Positions 34,721 to 46,208 are shown, counted from the stretch's first letter. The stretch is DNA of 64,000 bases from Pachyseris speciosa (GCA_016490735.1 JAEMWC010000126.1:1197501-1261500); one strand, 5' to 3'. Made by a program: numbers and translations. Notes: generated by a model from the letters alone, not told the origin.

Positions 34721-37700
34721 ATGAACGCCAGTGTATGACCAAATATGCCCGTGTATGGCCATGTATGCCCGTGCATAGCCATGTACAACAGTGTATGGCC
34801 ATGTATGCCCGTGTATACCCATGTAAGTGCGTGTATACCCGTGTACGCCGGTGTATGGCAATGTATACTTCTGTATGGCCGTGTATACCCGTGTACGCCC
34901 GTGTATGGCCATGTATACTTGTGTATGGCCATGTATGCCCGTGTATGCCCGTGTACGCCGGTGTATGGCCATGTATACCCGCTTATGTCCATGTATACTT
35001 GTGTATGGCTATGTATGCCAGTGTATACCCGTGTACGCCCGTGTATGGCTATGTATACCCGTATATGTCCATGTATACTTGTGTACGGCTATGAATGGCC
35101 GTGTACGCCCGTGTATGGCAATGTATGCCCGTGTATGGCCATGTATAGCCGTGTATGTCCATGTATACTTGTGTATGCCGTGTACGCCTGTGTATGCCCA
35201 TGTACGCCAATGTATGCCCGTGTATGGCCATGTATACTTGTGTATGGCCATGGACGCCCGTGTATAGCCGTGTACTCCCGTGTAAGGCCATGTATAGCCG
35301 TGTATGTCCGTGTATACTTGTGTATGGCCATGTATGCCCGTGTATAGCCGTGTACGCCCGCGTAAGGCCATGTATGTCCGTGTATGGCCATGTATGCCCG
35401 TGTATAGCCATGTACGCCCGTGTATGGCAATGTATGCCCGTGTATGGCCATGTATAGCCGTGTATGTCCATGTATACTTGTGTATGCCCGTGTACGCCTG
35501 AGTATCCCCATGTACGCCCATGTATACCCGTGTATGGCCATGTATGCCCGCGTATGGCCGTGTATAGCCGTGTATGTCCATGTAAACTTGTGTATGGCCA
35601 TATATGCCCGTGTATAGCCATGTATGTCCGTGTATGGCCATGTATACTTCTGTATGGCCATGTATGCCCGTGTATAGCCGTGTACGCCCGTGTATGGCCA
35701 TGTATACCCGTGTATGTCCGTGTATACTTGTGTATGGCCATGTATGCCCGTGTATAGCCGTGTACGCCCGTGTATGGCCATGTATACCCGTGTATGTCCG
35801 TGTATACTTGTGTATGGCCATGTATGCCCGTGTATAGCCGTGTAAGCCCGTGTATGGCCATGTATGTCCGTGTATGGCCATGTATGCCCGTGTATAGCCG
35901 TGTACGCCCGTGTATGGCCATGTATACCCGCGTATGTCCGTGTATACTTGTGTATGGCCATGTATGCCCGTGTATAGCCGTGTACGCCCGTGTATGGCCA
36001 TGTATGTCCGTGTATGGCCATGTATGCCAGTGTATAGCCGTGTACGCCCGTGTATGGCAATGTATGCCCGTCTATGGCCATGTATAGGCATGTATGTCCA
36101 TGTATACTTGTGTATGCCCGTGTACGCCTGTGTATGGCCACGTATACCCGTGTATGTCCGTGTATACTTGTGTATGGCCATGTATGCCCGTGTATAGCTG
36201 TGTACGCCCGTGTATGGCCATGTATGTCCGTGTATAGCCATGTATGCCAGTGTATAGCCGTGTACGCCCGTGTATGGTAATATATGCCCGTGTATGGCCA
36301 TGTATAGGCGTGTATGTCCATGTATACTTGTGTATGGTCATATATGCCCGTGTATAGCCATGTATGTCCGTGTATGGCCATGTATACTTGTGTATGGCCA
36401 TGTATGCCCGTGTATGGCCGTGTACGCCTGTGTATGGCCATGTATACCCGTGTATATCCGTGTATACTTGTGTATGGCCATGTATGCCCGTGTATAGCCG
36501 TGTACGCCCGTGTATAGCCATGTATGCCCGTGTATGGCCAGGTATGTCTGTGTATGGCCATATATACTTGTGTATCCCCATGTATGCCCGTGTATAGCCA
36601 TGTATGTCCGTGTATGGCCATGTATACTTGTGTATGGCCATGTATGCCCGTGTATAGCCGTGTACGCCCGTGTATGGCCATGTATGCCCGTGTATAGCCA
36701 TGTCTGTCCGTGTATGGCCATGTATACTTGTGTATGGCCATGTATGCCCGTGTATAGCCGTGTACGCCCATTTATGGCCATGTATACCCGTGTATGTCCG
36801 TGTATACTTGTGTATGGCCATGTATGCCCGTGTATAGCCGTCTACGCCCGTGTATGGCCATGTATGTCCGTGTATGGCAAGGTATGCCCGTGTATGGCCA
36901 TGTATAGCCGTGTATGTCCATGTATACTTGTGTATAGCCATATATGCGCGTGTATAGCCATGTATGTCTGTGTATGGCCATGTACACTTGTGTATGGCCA
37001 TGTATGCCCGTGTACGCCCGTGTATGGCCATTTATACCCGTGTATGTCCGTGTACACTTGTGTATGGCCATGTATGCCAGTGTATAGCCGTGTACGCCCG
37101 TGTATGGCAATGTATGCCCGTGTATGGCCATGTATAGGCGTGTATGTCCATGTATACTTGTGTATGCCCGTGTAGGCCTGTGTATGGCCATGTATACCCG
37201 TGTATGTCCCTGTATACTTGTGTATGGCCATGTATTCCTGTGTATAGCTGTGTACGCCCGTGTATGGCCATGTATGTCCGTGTATAGCCATGTATGCCAG
37301 TGTATAGCCGTGTACGCCCGTGTATGGCCATGTATGCCCGTGTATAGCCGTGTACGCCCGTGTATGGCCATGTACGCCCGTGTATGGCCATGTATGCCCG
37401 TGTATAGCCGTGTACGCCCGTGTATGGCCATGTATACCCGTGTATGTCCGTGTATACTTGTGTATGGCCATGTATGCCCGTGTATAGCCGTGTACGCCCG
37501 TGTATGGCCATGTATACCCGTGTATGTCCGTGTATACTTGTGTATGGCCATGTATGCCCGTGTATAGCCGTGTACGCCCGTGTATGGCCATGTATGTCCG
37601 TGTATGGCCATGTATGCCCGTGTATAGCCGTGTACGCCCGTGTATGGCCATGTAAACGCGTGTATGTCCGTGTATACTTGTGTATGGCCATGTATGCCCG

Positions 37701-40700
37701 TGTATAGCCGTGTACGTCCGTGTATGGCCATGTATAGCCGTGTATGTCCATGTATACTTGTGTATGGCCATATATGCCCGTGTATAGCCATGTATGTCTG
37801 TGTATGGCCATGGATACTTGTGTATGGCCATGTATGCCCGTGTATAGCCGTGTATACTTGTGTATGGCCATGTATGCCCGTGTATAGCCGTGTACGCCCG
37901 TGTATGGCCATGTATACCCGTGTATGTCCGTGTATACTTGTGTATGGCCATGTATGCCCGTGTATAGCCGTGTACGCCCGTGTATGGCCATGTATACCCG
38001 TGTATGTCCGTGTATACTTTTGTATGGCCATGTATGCCCGTGTATAGCCGTGTACGCCCGTGTATGGCCAGGTATACCCGTGTATGTCCGTGTATACTTG
38101 TGTATGGCCATGTATGCCCGTGTATAGCCGTGTACGCCCGTGTATGGCCATGTATGTCCGTGTATGGCCATGTATGCCCGTGTATAGCCGTGTACGCCCG
38201 TGTATGGCCATGTATAGCCGTGTATGGCCATGTATACTTGTGTATGGCCATATATGCCCGTGTATAGCCATATATGTCTATGTATGGCCATGTATACTTG
38301 TGTATGGCCATGTATGCCCCTGTACGCCCGTGTATGGCCATGTATGCCCGTGTATGTCCGTGTATACTTGTGTATGGCCATGTATGCCTGTGTATAGCCG
38401 TGTACGCCCGTGTATGGCCATGTATACCCGTGTATGTCCGTGTATACTTGTGTATGGCCATGTATGCCCGTGTATAGCCGTGTACGCCCGTGTATGGCCA
38501 TGTATGTCCGTGTATGGCCATGTATGCCCGTGTATAGCCGTGTACGCCCGTGTATGGCCATGTATACCCGTGTATGTCCGTGTATACTTGTGTATGGCCA
38601 TGTATGCCCGTGTATAGCCGTGTACGCCCGTGTATGGCCATGTATAGCCGTGTATGTCCATGTATACTTGTGTATGGCCATGTATGCCCTTGTATAGCCA
38701 TGTATGTCTGTGTATGGCCATGTATACTTGTGTATGGCCATATATGCCCGTTTATAGCCATGTATGTCTGTGTATGGCCATGTATACTTGTGTATGGCCA
38801 CGTATGCCCGTGTATAGCCGTGTACGCCCGTGTATGGCCATGTATGCCCGTGTATGTCCGTGTATACTTGTGTATGGCCATGTATGCCCGTGTATAGCCG
38901 TGTACGCCCGTGTATGGCCATGTATACTTGTTTATGGCCATGTATGCCCGTGTATAGCCGTGTACGCCCGTGTATGGCCATGTATGCCCGTGTATGTCCG
39001 TGTATACTTGTGTATAGCCATGTATGCCCGTGTATAGCCGTGTACGCCCGTGTATGGCCATGTATACCCGTGTATGTCCGTGTATACTTGTGTATGGCCA
39101 TGTATGCCCGTGTATAGCCGTGTACGCCCGTGTATGGCCATGTATACCCGTGTATGTCCGTGTATACTTTTGTATGGCCATGTATGCCCGTGTATAGCCG
39201 TGTACGCCCGTGTATGGCCATGTATGTCCGTGTATGGCCATGTATGCCCGTGTATAGCCGTGTACGCCCGTGTATGGCCATGTATACGCGTGTATGTCCG
39301 TGTATACTTGTGTATGGCCATGTATGCCCGTGTATAGCCGTGTTCGCCCGTGTATGGCGATGTATAGCCGTGTATGTCCATGTATACTTGTGTATGGCCA
39401 TATATGCCCGTGTATAGCCATGTATGTCTGTGTATGGCCATGTATACTTGTGTATGGCCATATATGCCCGTGTATAGCCATGTATGTCTGTGTATGGCCA
39501 TGTATACTTGTGTATGGCCATGTATGCCCGTGTCTAGCCGTGTACGCCCGTGTATGGCCATGTATACGCGTGTATGTCCGTGTATACTTGTGTATGGCCA
39601 TGTATGCCCGTGTATAGCCGTGTACGCCCGTGTATTGCCATGTATAGCCGTGTATGGCCATGTATACTTGTTTATGGCCATGTATGCCCGTGTATAGCCG
39701 TGTACGCCCGTGTATGGCCATGTATGCCCGTGTATGTCCGTGTATACTTGTGTATAGCCATGTATGCCCGTGTATAGCCGTGTACGCCCGTGTATGGCCA
39801 TGTATACCCGTGTATGTCCGTGTATACTTGTGTATGGCCATGTATGCCCGTGTATAGCCGTGTACGCCCGTGTATGGCCATGTATACCCGTGTATGTCCG
39901 TGTATACTTTTGTATGGCCATGTATGCCCGTGTATAGCCGTGTACGGCCATGTATGTCCGTGTATGGCCATGTATGCCCGTGTATAGCCGTGTACGCCCG
40001 TGTATGGCCATGTATACGCGTGTATGTCCGTGTATACTTGTGTATGGCCATGTATGCCCGTGTATAGCCGTGTTCGCCCGTGTATGGCGATGTATAGCCG
40101 TGTATGTCCATGTATACTTGTGTATGGCCATATATGCCCGTGTATAGCCATGTATGTCTGTGTATGGCCATGTATACTTGTGTATGGCCATATATGCCCG
40201 TGTATAGCCATGTATGTCTGTGTATGGCCATGTATACTTGTGTATGGCCATGTATGCCCGTGTCTAGCCGTGTACGCCCGTGTATGGCCATGTATACGCG
40301 TGTATGTCCGTGTATACTTGTGTATGGCCATGTATGCCCGTGTATAGCCGTGTACGCCCGTGTATTGCCATGTATAGCCGTGTATGGCCATGTATACTTG
40401 TGTATGGCCATGTATGCCCGTGTATAGCCATGTATGTCTGTGTATGTCCGTGTATACTTGTGTATGGCCATGTATGCCCGTGTATAGCCGTGTACGCCCG
40501 TGTATGGCCATGTATACCCGTGTATGTCCGTGTATGCTTGTGTATGGCCATGTATGACCGTGTATAGCCGTGTACGCCCGTGTATGGCCATGTATACCCG
40601 TGTATGTCCGTGTATACTTGTGTATGGCCATGTATGCCCGTGTATAGCCGTGTACGCCCGTGTATGGCCATGTATAGCCGTGTATGGCCATGTATACTTG

Positions 40701-40995
40701 TGTATGGCCATGTATGCCCGTGTATAGCCATGTATGTCTGTGTATGGCCATTTATACTTGTGTATGGCCATATATGCCCGTGTATAGCCATATATGTCTA
40801 TGTATGGCCATGTATAGTTGTGTATGGCCATCTATGCCCCTTTACGCCCGTGTATGGCCATGTATGCCCGTGTATGTCCGTGTATACTTGTGTATGGGTA
40901 TGTATGCCCGTGTATACTTGTGTATGGCTATGTATGCCTGTGTATGGCTGTGTACGCCCGTGTATGTATGGCCGTGTACACACATGTACTTTTAT
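34721..40995 (-). repeat. 20-bp satellite array, right arm (80-bp higher-order repeat)
   Basis: About 310 copies of the same 20-bp family as the left array but inverted: the plus strand reads CCATGTATGCCCGTGTATGG-type units. Units again decompose into 10-mers of the form TGTANNNCCN. The dominant higher-order period here is 80 bp, with 140-bp variants. A segment of about 730 bp is duplicated: rare words TGTTCGCCCG, TGTCTAGCCG and TGTATTGCCA occur at 39341/40071, 39531/40261 and 39631/40361, each 730 bp apart. Further left the offset is 740 (TTTATGGCCA at 38931/39671; TGTATACTTT at 39161/39901). Open frames here are composition artefacts. Confidence 0.95.
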
Positions 40996-41060
40996 GGCAC
41001 ACCGTACTAGACCACGGTAAACCACTATATGATACTTACACTACGTATCTACGAACATCC
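40996..41060 (-). repeat. Array junction sequence, right copy
   Basis: Inverse of 18276-18350. Here it connects the array directly to the 8-bp satellite, with no transposase segment between. Confidence 0.85.
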
Positions 41061-41210
41061 CGACAACTCGACATCTCGACATCTCGATAACTCGACAAGT
41101 CGACATCTCGATAACTCGACATCATCTCGACAACTCGACAACTCGACAAGTCGACATCTCGATAACTCGACATCTCGAAAACTCGACAACTCGACATCTC
41201 GACATTTCGG
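41061..41210 (-). repeat. 8-bp satellite, right end
   Basis: About 18 copies of CTCGACAT/CTCGACAA, with some TCGATAAC variants. It is the inverse of the left-end satellite but shorter (150 against 340 bp). Confidence 0.92.
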
Positions 41211-41256
41211 CATCTTGACAAGTCGATAAGTTGCATGACCCTTATGGGGCTCCGTA
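41190..41256 (-). repeat. Right terminal inverted repeat
   Basis: On the minus strand starts TACGGAGCCCCATAAGGG followed by TCATGCAACTTATCGACTTG, ending in the satellite. Immediately followed on the plus strand by the GATTTT duplication. Confidence 0.9.
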
Positions 41257-41262
41257 GATTTT
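41257..41262. other. Target site duplication, right
   Basis: GATTTT, identical to 14266-14271. Confidence 0.9.
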
Positions 41263-41751
41263 ACCTTATAGTTTAGTCTCCCCAATTAGTAGAGCACTTG
41301 TGCTCGGCTATAATGAGTTGAGACTTAAATTAAGTTATCATCATCATAATCATCTGATCATCATTATCATCATCAACGACCCCTCCCCGATAGCTTCTGA
41401 GTTAAACAATTTATTACCTTTAGTTTATCTGGTTTTTCATCTTTCCCTCTCGCCACGAGGTGAATTTCACACTGCATGAGAAACTTCCTCAAGTTTTCCA
41501 GTTGTGCATCCAGCACTACAAACACAGCAGGAGCTCGCTCGTGAATCGGCCATCGAGACGCGACTAAAAATGTCAGCTCTTTCGTACCTCAGCGTAGCTT
41601 CTTGCAATTCGTTCACGCAGTTTTCAAAATGGTCCACTGCCTGTCACCATGTTGTTAAATACAATAAGATTAGACGTTATAATGAAAACGAAGTGACAAC
41701 TACTGTCCAACAAACTTTCCAGTGAAACTTCTCATCGAGTGAATGACAACA
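41263..41751. other. Right host flank of the giant transposon
   Basis: Mostly non-coding. On the minus strand at about 41460-41640 two overlapping frames are open; one reads HFENCVNELQEATLRYERAD and continues into a Cys-rich tail, the other reads VFVVLDAQLENLRKFLMQCE and ends at a GTAATA donor-like site. Either could be a host exon, but neither is recognised. Confidence 0.3.
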
Positions 41752-41997
41752 TGGCCGCCTCTCTTGCTGTGGGGTGAGCCAAGAAAATATGACCAGAAAG
41801 ACTGGAACGAAACCACTGGAAAGGGACCACTGGATCGGAACCACCTGACCGGAACGAAACCATCAAAACCAGTGTAACAACAGGAACAACCAATACCACC
41901 GGAGCAGAACCAACAAAACAACCAAACGAAATAAAATCAAACTCTTGATAAAGAGGAAACACTTTGCATTTTTTTTACGCCGCGCATCTGGGGTGCG
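41752..41997. repeat. GGAAC-rich inverted arm, left
   Basis: Tandem-like ACCACTGGAACG/ACCGGAACGAAACC words. The inverse (GGTTCC, GTTCCGGTTGTTCCGG) appears at 47492-47690, and the inner ends also pair (ATGCAAAGTGTTTCCTC-like against ATGCAAAGCCAGTAATGTTTCCTC-like). These are the arms of a 5.9-kb fold-back structure with the split LINE inside. Confidence 0.65.
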
Positions 41998-41998
41998 T

Positions 41999-42385
41999 AA
42001 ATCCCTGCATGTTTAACGAACATTGTGTGCTAGCAGCGTAGTTCAGGAGCCCATGATATAGTTCCATTGGTGTAAATGTGAACTTTTCCTTCTCACAGTG
42101 TTACTAAATATAACTCGTATACGTACTCCCTTTCATTACTTCTCTCTCATACTTCTCTAATAAATCACTCCTCCCCCCCCCCCCCGCTACGCCCTTCTTG
42201 TTGCCCACGTGATTGGTATTTCCCGCCGTTTCCCACACTGCTGAATGAGAACCGGACATGGGCGACCATGAAAAAAGGTGAGGAGGCTGTTACCGGGTGT
42301 TACACCTACACTTACGCATTTACACTAATGGAAAACTACATTACTACGCTGCGAGCACGCAATGTTCGTTAAACATGCAGGGATT
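41999..42385. mobile_element. MITE with AATCCCTGCATGTTTAACG ends
   Basis: Left end AATCCCTGCATGTTTAACGA, right end the inverse TCGTTAAACATGCAGGGATT. Pairing continues to GAACATTGTGTGCTAGCAGC with a few mismatches, about 43 bp in all. The interior includes a poly-C run at about 42173-42185. Non-coding. Confidence 0.85.
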
Positions 42386-42394
42386 TCCAATCCA

Positions 42395-43051
42395 TAAGAA
42401 AGATTGGCAAACTTGTCTCTCGAATTATCGACTAATTTCTCTCTTATCTATATTTAATAGACTTTTGGAGGAACTTATGTACAACAAATTACTGAATTTT
42501 CTTGATAGAGAAATAGTCTAAAAGGGTTCTTTGTGATAAACAATTTGGCTTTCGTGCCAAGCACTCGACTGATCAAGCAATTTTAAGTATTATTGATCAA
42601 ATTCAAAGGGCAATTGATGGAAAGGACTTCTCTTGTGGTATATTTTTAGATTTTAGCAAAGCTTTTGACACAGTAAATCATAAGATTCTCCTTGATAAAT
42701 TACAATACTGTGGCATCAGGGGTGTGACTCTCACCTGGTTCAAATCTTACTTAGCTGATCGCCGGCAAGTTGTGACTATCAATGTTAGTTCAGACCCTCT
42801 TCCAATCTCTTGTGGTATTCCCCAAGGATTTGTTTGGGGTCCGTTGCTATTCCTACTCTATACAAATGATTTTTACCTCTGTTCTGATCTATTTGATTTT
42901 CATCTATTTGCTGACGATGCTAATTTGTTTTGTAAACATAAAGATCTTTCGTCTTTGCACTCTAATATAAGTAGTGAATTAAACAATATTCACATATGGC
43001 TATGTGAAAATAACCGACCTCTTAACAGGGAATATTATATTAAGTACTTGG
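42395..43051 (+). pseudogene. LINE ORF2 reverse transcriptase, 5' part
   Basis: Frame 42395-42521 reads CLSNYRLISLLSIFNRLLEE. After a frameshift near 42525 the frame to 43051 covers QFGFRAKHSTDQAI, LDFSKAFDTVNHKILLDKL, SCGIPQGFVWGPLLF and LFADDANLF. These are RT motifs 2 to 5 of the Jockey/CR1/L2 type, with the catalytic FADD intact. The element has lost its 5' end (a MITE abuts it) and is split at 43052 by an LTR element; the rest resumes at 46556. Confidence 0.85.
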
Positions 43052-43204
43052 CGCCAATTGATGAGGCAAGGGTAAGTCGATGACGCGATACGTAACACAA
43101 CTGAAGGTAACAGAACAAGTGAGCTTACAAACACGAGTAGAACCACACGAGGCCCGAGGCCACGCATGCCTATAACTAACGTACCGCTGTCCGGTACTGG
43201 CGTG
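43052..43204 (-). repeat. LTR (3' copy) of minus-strand Gypsy-like element
   Basis: Direct repeat of 46052-46208, sharing CGCCAATTGATGAGGCAAGG at one end and GTCCGGTACTGGCGTG at the other, with small indels. On the minus strand it is preceded by the purine tract AGAAGAAAAGGAAG (43205-43220). Confidence 0.8.
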
Positions 43205-46051
43205 ACTTCCTTTTCTTCTACCCTCAAACTATATAAAAAGGTGACGAGTTCCTTGGGTACATGGCGAATATCAAGTTAGATCCAAATAAGTAACAGTACC
43301 TGATATAAAACTTATAAAGAAAAGTCATCGAGTTTTTCAAACCAACGGGTTGCATGGTTGGAGTCCATAACTCAGAGTCAAAAGCTTAGAGATTATAGTC
43401 CACAACTCAGGTAGAGTCCATAACAAAGTCATCATATCGTGCGGGACGACGTCGTACGCGTGTGGATCTGCGAGGCGCGGAACAGGTATCAGAGTCATTG
43501 CCTGTGGTGGGGGAGTCTAAAACTGGATCAGGGGGAGTGTCTTCTCAGGGCTCGTATTCATCGGCAGGAAGGTGGACATCACGAACTTCTTGAGTAGCAG
43601 GTGTCGATATTGCACTTGGTATGACGGGTGAAGATGGAGGGGAAGGTACTGGCTGCACTGGAAGGGCTTCGTCGGATGAGGAGTCAGGATCCCTGCTGAC
43701 TGCTGGTGGACGGAAGACTGTTACTTCGGATGGGACCCTGTAGCAATCAGATGTCTTAACGCGGTAAGAGGTGCTTCGAAGTTGAGAGCCAACAAACCTT
43801 CTGATGTTGCAGAAAGAGCCGGTTACTTCTACGACTAAATAGCGATCGAGAGCTCTTGTCCTGTTGCGATCGGAGAAAAGGTAGACTAAATCACCGATGG
43901 CGATGCGATTAGCTGGGCGGCGCCTCACGATGGGGGCCTTTGCTTTCTCGTTGTGGGCGTGGTTGGCGATACGTTGTTCGTTCTGCTTAACGATGATGCT
44001 TTGGTCCTGCAGTGGTATTTGTTGGTTCGAGAATTGATCTCCCTACGTCCACATCTCTCTAGAGGAAAGGCCACGTGAGCGGATGCGCGCGTTGAGGTTG
44101 GCTGTGGCTACGGCGAGTGTCACAAGGGAGACGGGGCCTCCTAGGAGGTCGTGTCGGAGTAACTCGTTTTCGACCTCTTGGACCGCTCTCTCGGCCACAG
44201 GATTCTTGTTGCGATTCTTGGCGTTTCCGAGCTCTATTGTGATTCTGTGATGCTTTAGTTGTTGATCCTCTGTTAGTGCCTTGAATCCTGGGGCACGATC
44301 AGTGCGTATGGTGGCTGGTGGTCCATCTAGTGGACGCATATGGACACATAGGCGGATAATGGCGTCACGTAGAGTGTGGTGTCGCTCATCTTCTAACAGA
44401 GTCGTGGCTGTGAAAGAAGTCACACATTCACGTAGCACGAGGACGAGCTGTCTCGATCGTTTGGTAACGTCAGCGGCGAACGAAACGCCAACGGCATCGG
44501 GTGGAAGGGAGGTTGACTGCTCCTCGCGTGCGTTCGGAGTTTGACGTAAGGCGGAACACTGGTGGCAAGCTTGAGTCACTTGGTCGATGGCCTTGTCTAT
44601 ATCCAGGGCATAGAGATAGCGCTTTGTGACATCCTTGAGTTGATTACTGCCGGGGGGGGGGGGATGGGTAACGAAGCTGGATGTGTAACGCGGTTAAGAG
44701 TTCCTCTAGTACCTGCCGGGAGACAACAATGCATTCACGGGTGGGAGCGAGAGGCTCGTTACGCTTAACAACGAGTAAGCCGTCCATGGCAATAGTAGCC
44801 AAATTGAGGTACCTTTTAACGTTCCTCGTATTGGTAAGCTTTTTCGAAGGACGTGTTCCCTGTTGTAGATGCGCGCGTGTGCGTCGTAAATCGGGACATT
44901 CCGCCTGTGTGGCCAACCAGGCAGCGCGACTGGTGAACGGGAGATGCCTGAGTATGTCCTGGATGGACGTGCATCTGATAACAGAATCCTGGGTGAGTCG
45001 TGTGAAGGCGCAGATCTGGCAGGCCTCATTCGCACACGGAGCTGTACTGCGACTGGCGAAATCTGAAGGTAGTATTGCAGAGCCAGATACGTGTCTTACA
45101 GAAGCCTGGTAACGGCTCACGGTAGACGGAAAGGTAGATACACGGGGGCTTGCTGAGAATTCTCCTCTGCAAAGTTCATACGCCTGTACGCAAGGTTTGC
45201 TGTCGGTCAATATGCAGGCCTTATGATGGGACTGTATCAGGTTCAGGTTCAGGTTCCTTTGAAATCATGAGTGAGTAAGTTGTCCGGGTCAAGGCTCACG
45301 TTTGCAGAGTGTTTTTGTGCTGGTCTGATGAACTGTGGCCTGGGTGGTGCGAGACTGGTGGCTGTACGTTGTTGCTGTGGGCTTCGGGTGTGCAGACAGC
45401 ATGTACTTGACAGAATTGTTCATTCCGTTTGAGGAAGTGAGGCTCAGGAGTTAAGTTGGGGATGCGTATTTTTCCCGCGACGCTGGAGACTATGGTTGGC
45501 TGTGGCCACAGTTGGGAAGCTGTTAGCTTTCTTACGCTAGGGGGCATCAGTCCGCGGTTACAAAGCATACACGGAGTCAGGGGGTGCTTCGCTTGGCAAT
45601 TCGACTTCTAGAAACTCTCCAGGCCAGACGGTCGTAGACGTGGGTGGAGAGCGTAGCACAATGGCACGGCGTGCAGTTTGGAGACGTTTGGAGAGTGGTA
45701 CTGTTTCTCCATCGTCGGTGAGGCCGCGCAGGGGCTGTGTCTTAGTCTTCTTTCCCCATGTGGTGCCATCAGCGAGAAATGGAGCGAAATTGCTGTCGAG
45801 TGACAAGGTATAAACCAGATTTTGCCTCCAATTCTCGAAGCTGTTTATAGACTCGTTCTTCGAGAGACTCCACTGCTTCGGGGCCCGTGGTGAAGAAGCC
45901 ATGACTGTTGTTGTGTATTGGGTTTACAAGAGAATCGAGCTTGAACGACGAAAAATTTTCGACGTATCGACGTACCTGTGTTAGGAATGAGTAGCTTTTC
46001 CTTGTATTTGGGCGTCGATTTCTTGACGTAGGTTCGAGGAAGCTGCCACCA
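43205..46051 (-). pseudogene. Gypsy-like LTR retrotransposon interior, deleted
   Basis: Minus-strand order from the right: a primer-binding-like TGGTGGCAGCTTCC (46036-46051) next to the LTR; a Gag start at 45780-45902 (SKNESINSFENWRQNLVYTL); a segment near the protease at about 45400-45480 (GKIRIPNLTPEPHFLKRN); an RNase H tail at 45000-45210 ([23 protein letters not shown]); then integrase at 43545-44579 (RTDRAPGF and NPVAERAVQEVENELLR carrying Asp and Glu). The final 120 residues are Pro/Ser-rich. Much of Gag, protease and RT is missing between about 45230 and 45600, so it cannot move by itself. Confidence 0.8.
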
Positions 46052-46208
46052 CGCCAATTGATGAGGCAAGGGTAAGTCGATGACGCGATTCGTAACTCAA
46101 CTGAAGCTTTAATTAAACTGGTATGACGGTAGCAGAACACGTAGAACCACACGAGGCACGAGGCCACGCATGCCTATAACTAACGTACCGCTGTCCGGTA
46201 CTGGCGTG
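46052..46208 (-). repeat. LTR (5' copy) of minus-strand Gypsy-like element
   Basis: 157 bp, colinear with the 43052 copy. The two differ by a few substitutions and two small indels (a GCTTTAATTAAAC insertion here), so the insertion is not very recent. Canonical TG...CA ends and a clear target duplication are not visible. Confidence 0.8.

Larger units (their letters stand above)
14272..41256. mobile_element. 27-kb TIR transposon with giant inverted satellite arrays
   Basis: The boundaries rest on three concordant signals. First, the inverted ends both begin TACGGAGCCCCATAAGGG and match over about 67 bp with three mismatches. Second, a perfect 6-bp duplication (GATTTT) flanks them. Third, mirrored internal order of an 8-bp satellite and then a 20-bp satellite array occurs at both ends. 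It encodes a DDE transposase near the left end. The interior between the arrays (26314-34720) is mostly older insertions. The transposase N-terminus has IS3-like helix-turn-helix features, so the closest known class is probably the eukaryotic IS3-like (IS3EU) group; that assignment is from memory and unverified. A working transposase is not present in this copy as assembled. At 26,985 bp it is very large for a cut-and-paste element. Confidence 0.88.

Noticed and set aside
34745..40831. Long open frames (up to 1,329 codons) in the right array
   Set aside because: Same composition artefact as the left array.
14272..41256. Polinton/Maverick or herpesvirus-like giant element
   Set aside because: No DNA polymerase, packaging ATPase, capsid or protease genes are visible; length is due to satellite arrays and nested insertions.
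43052..46208. BEL/Pao assignment of the LTR element
   Set aside because: Integrase and Gag wording (NPVAERAVQEVENELL, SFENWRQNLVYTL) fits Gypsy-like elements better, although missing RT prevents certainty.
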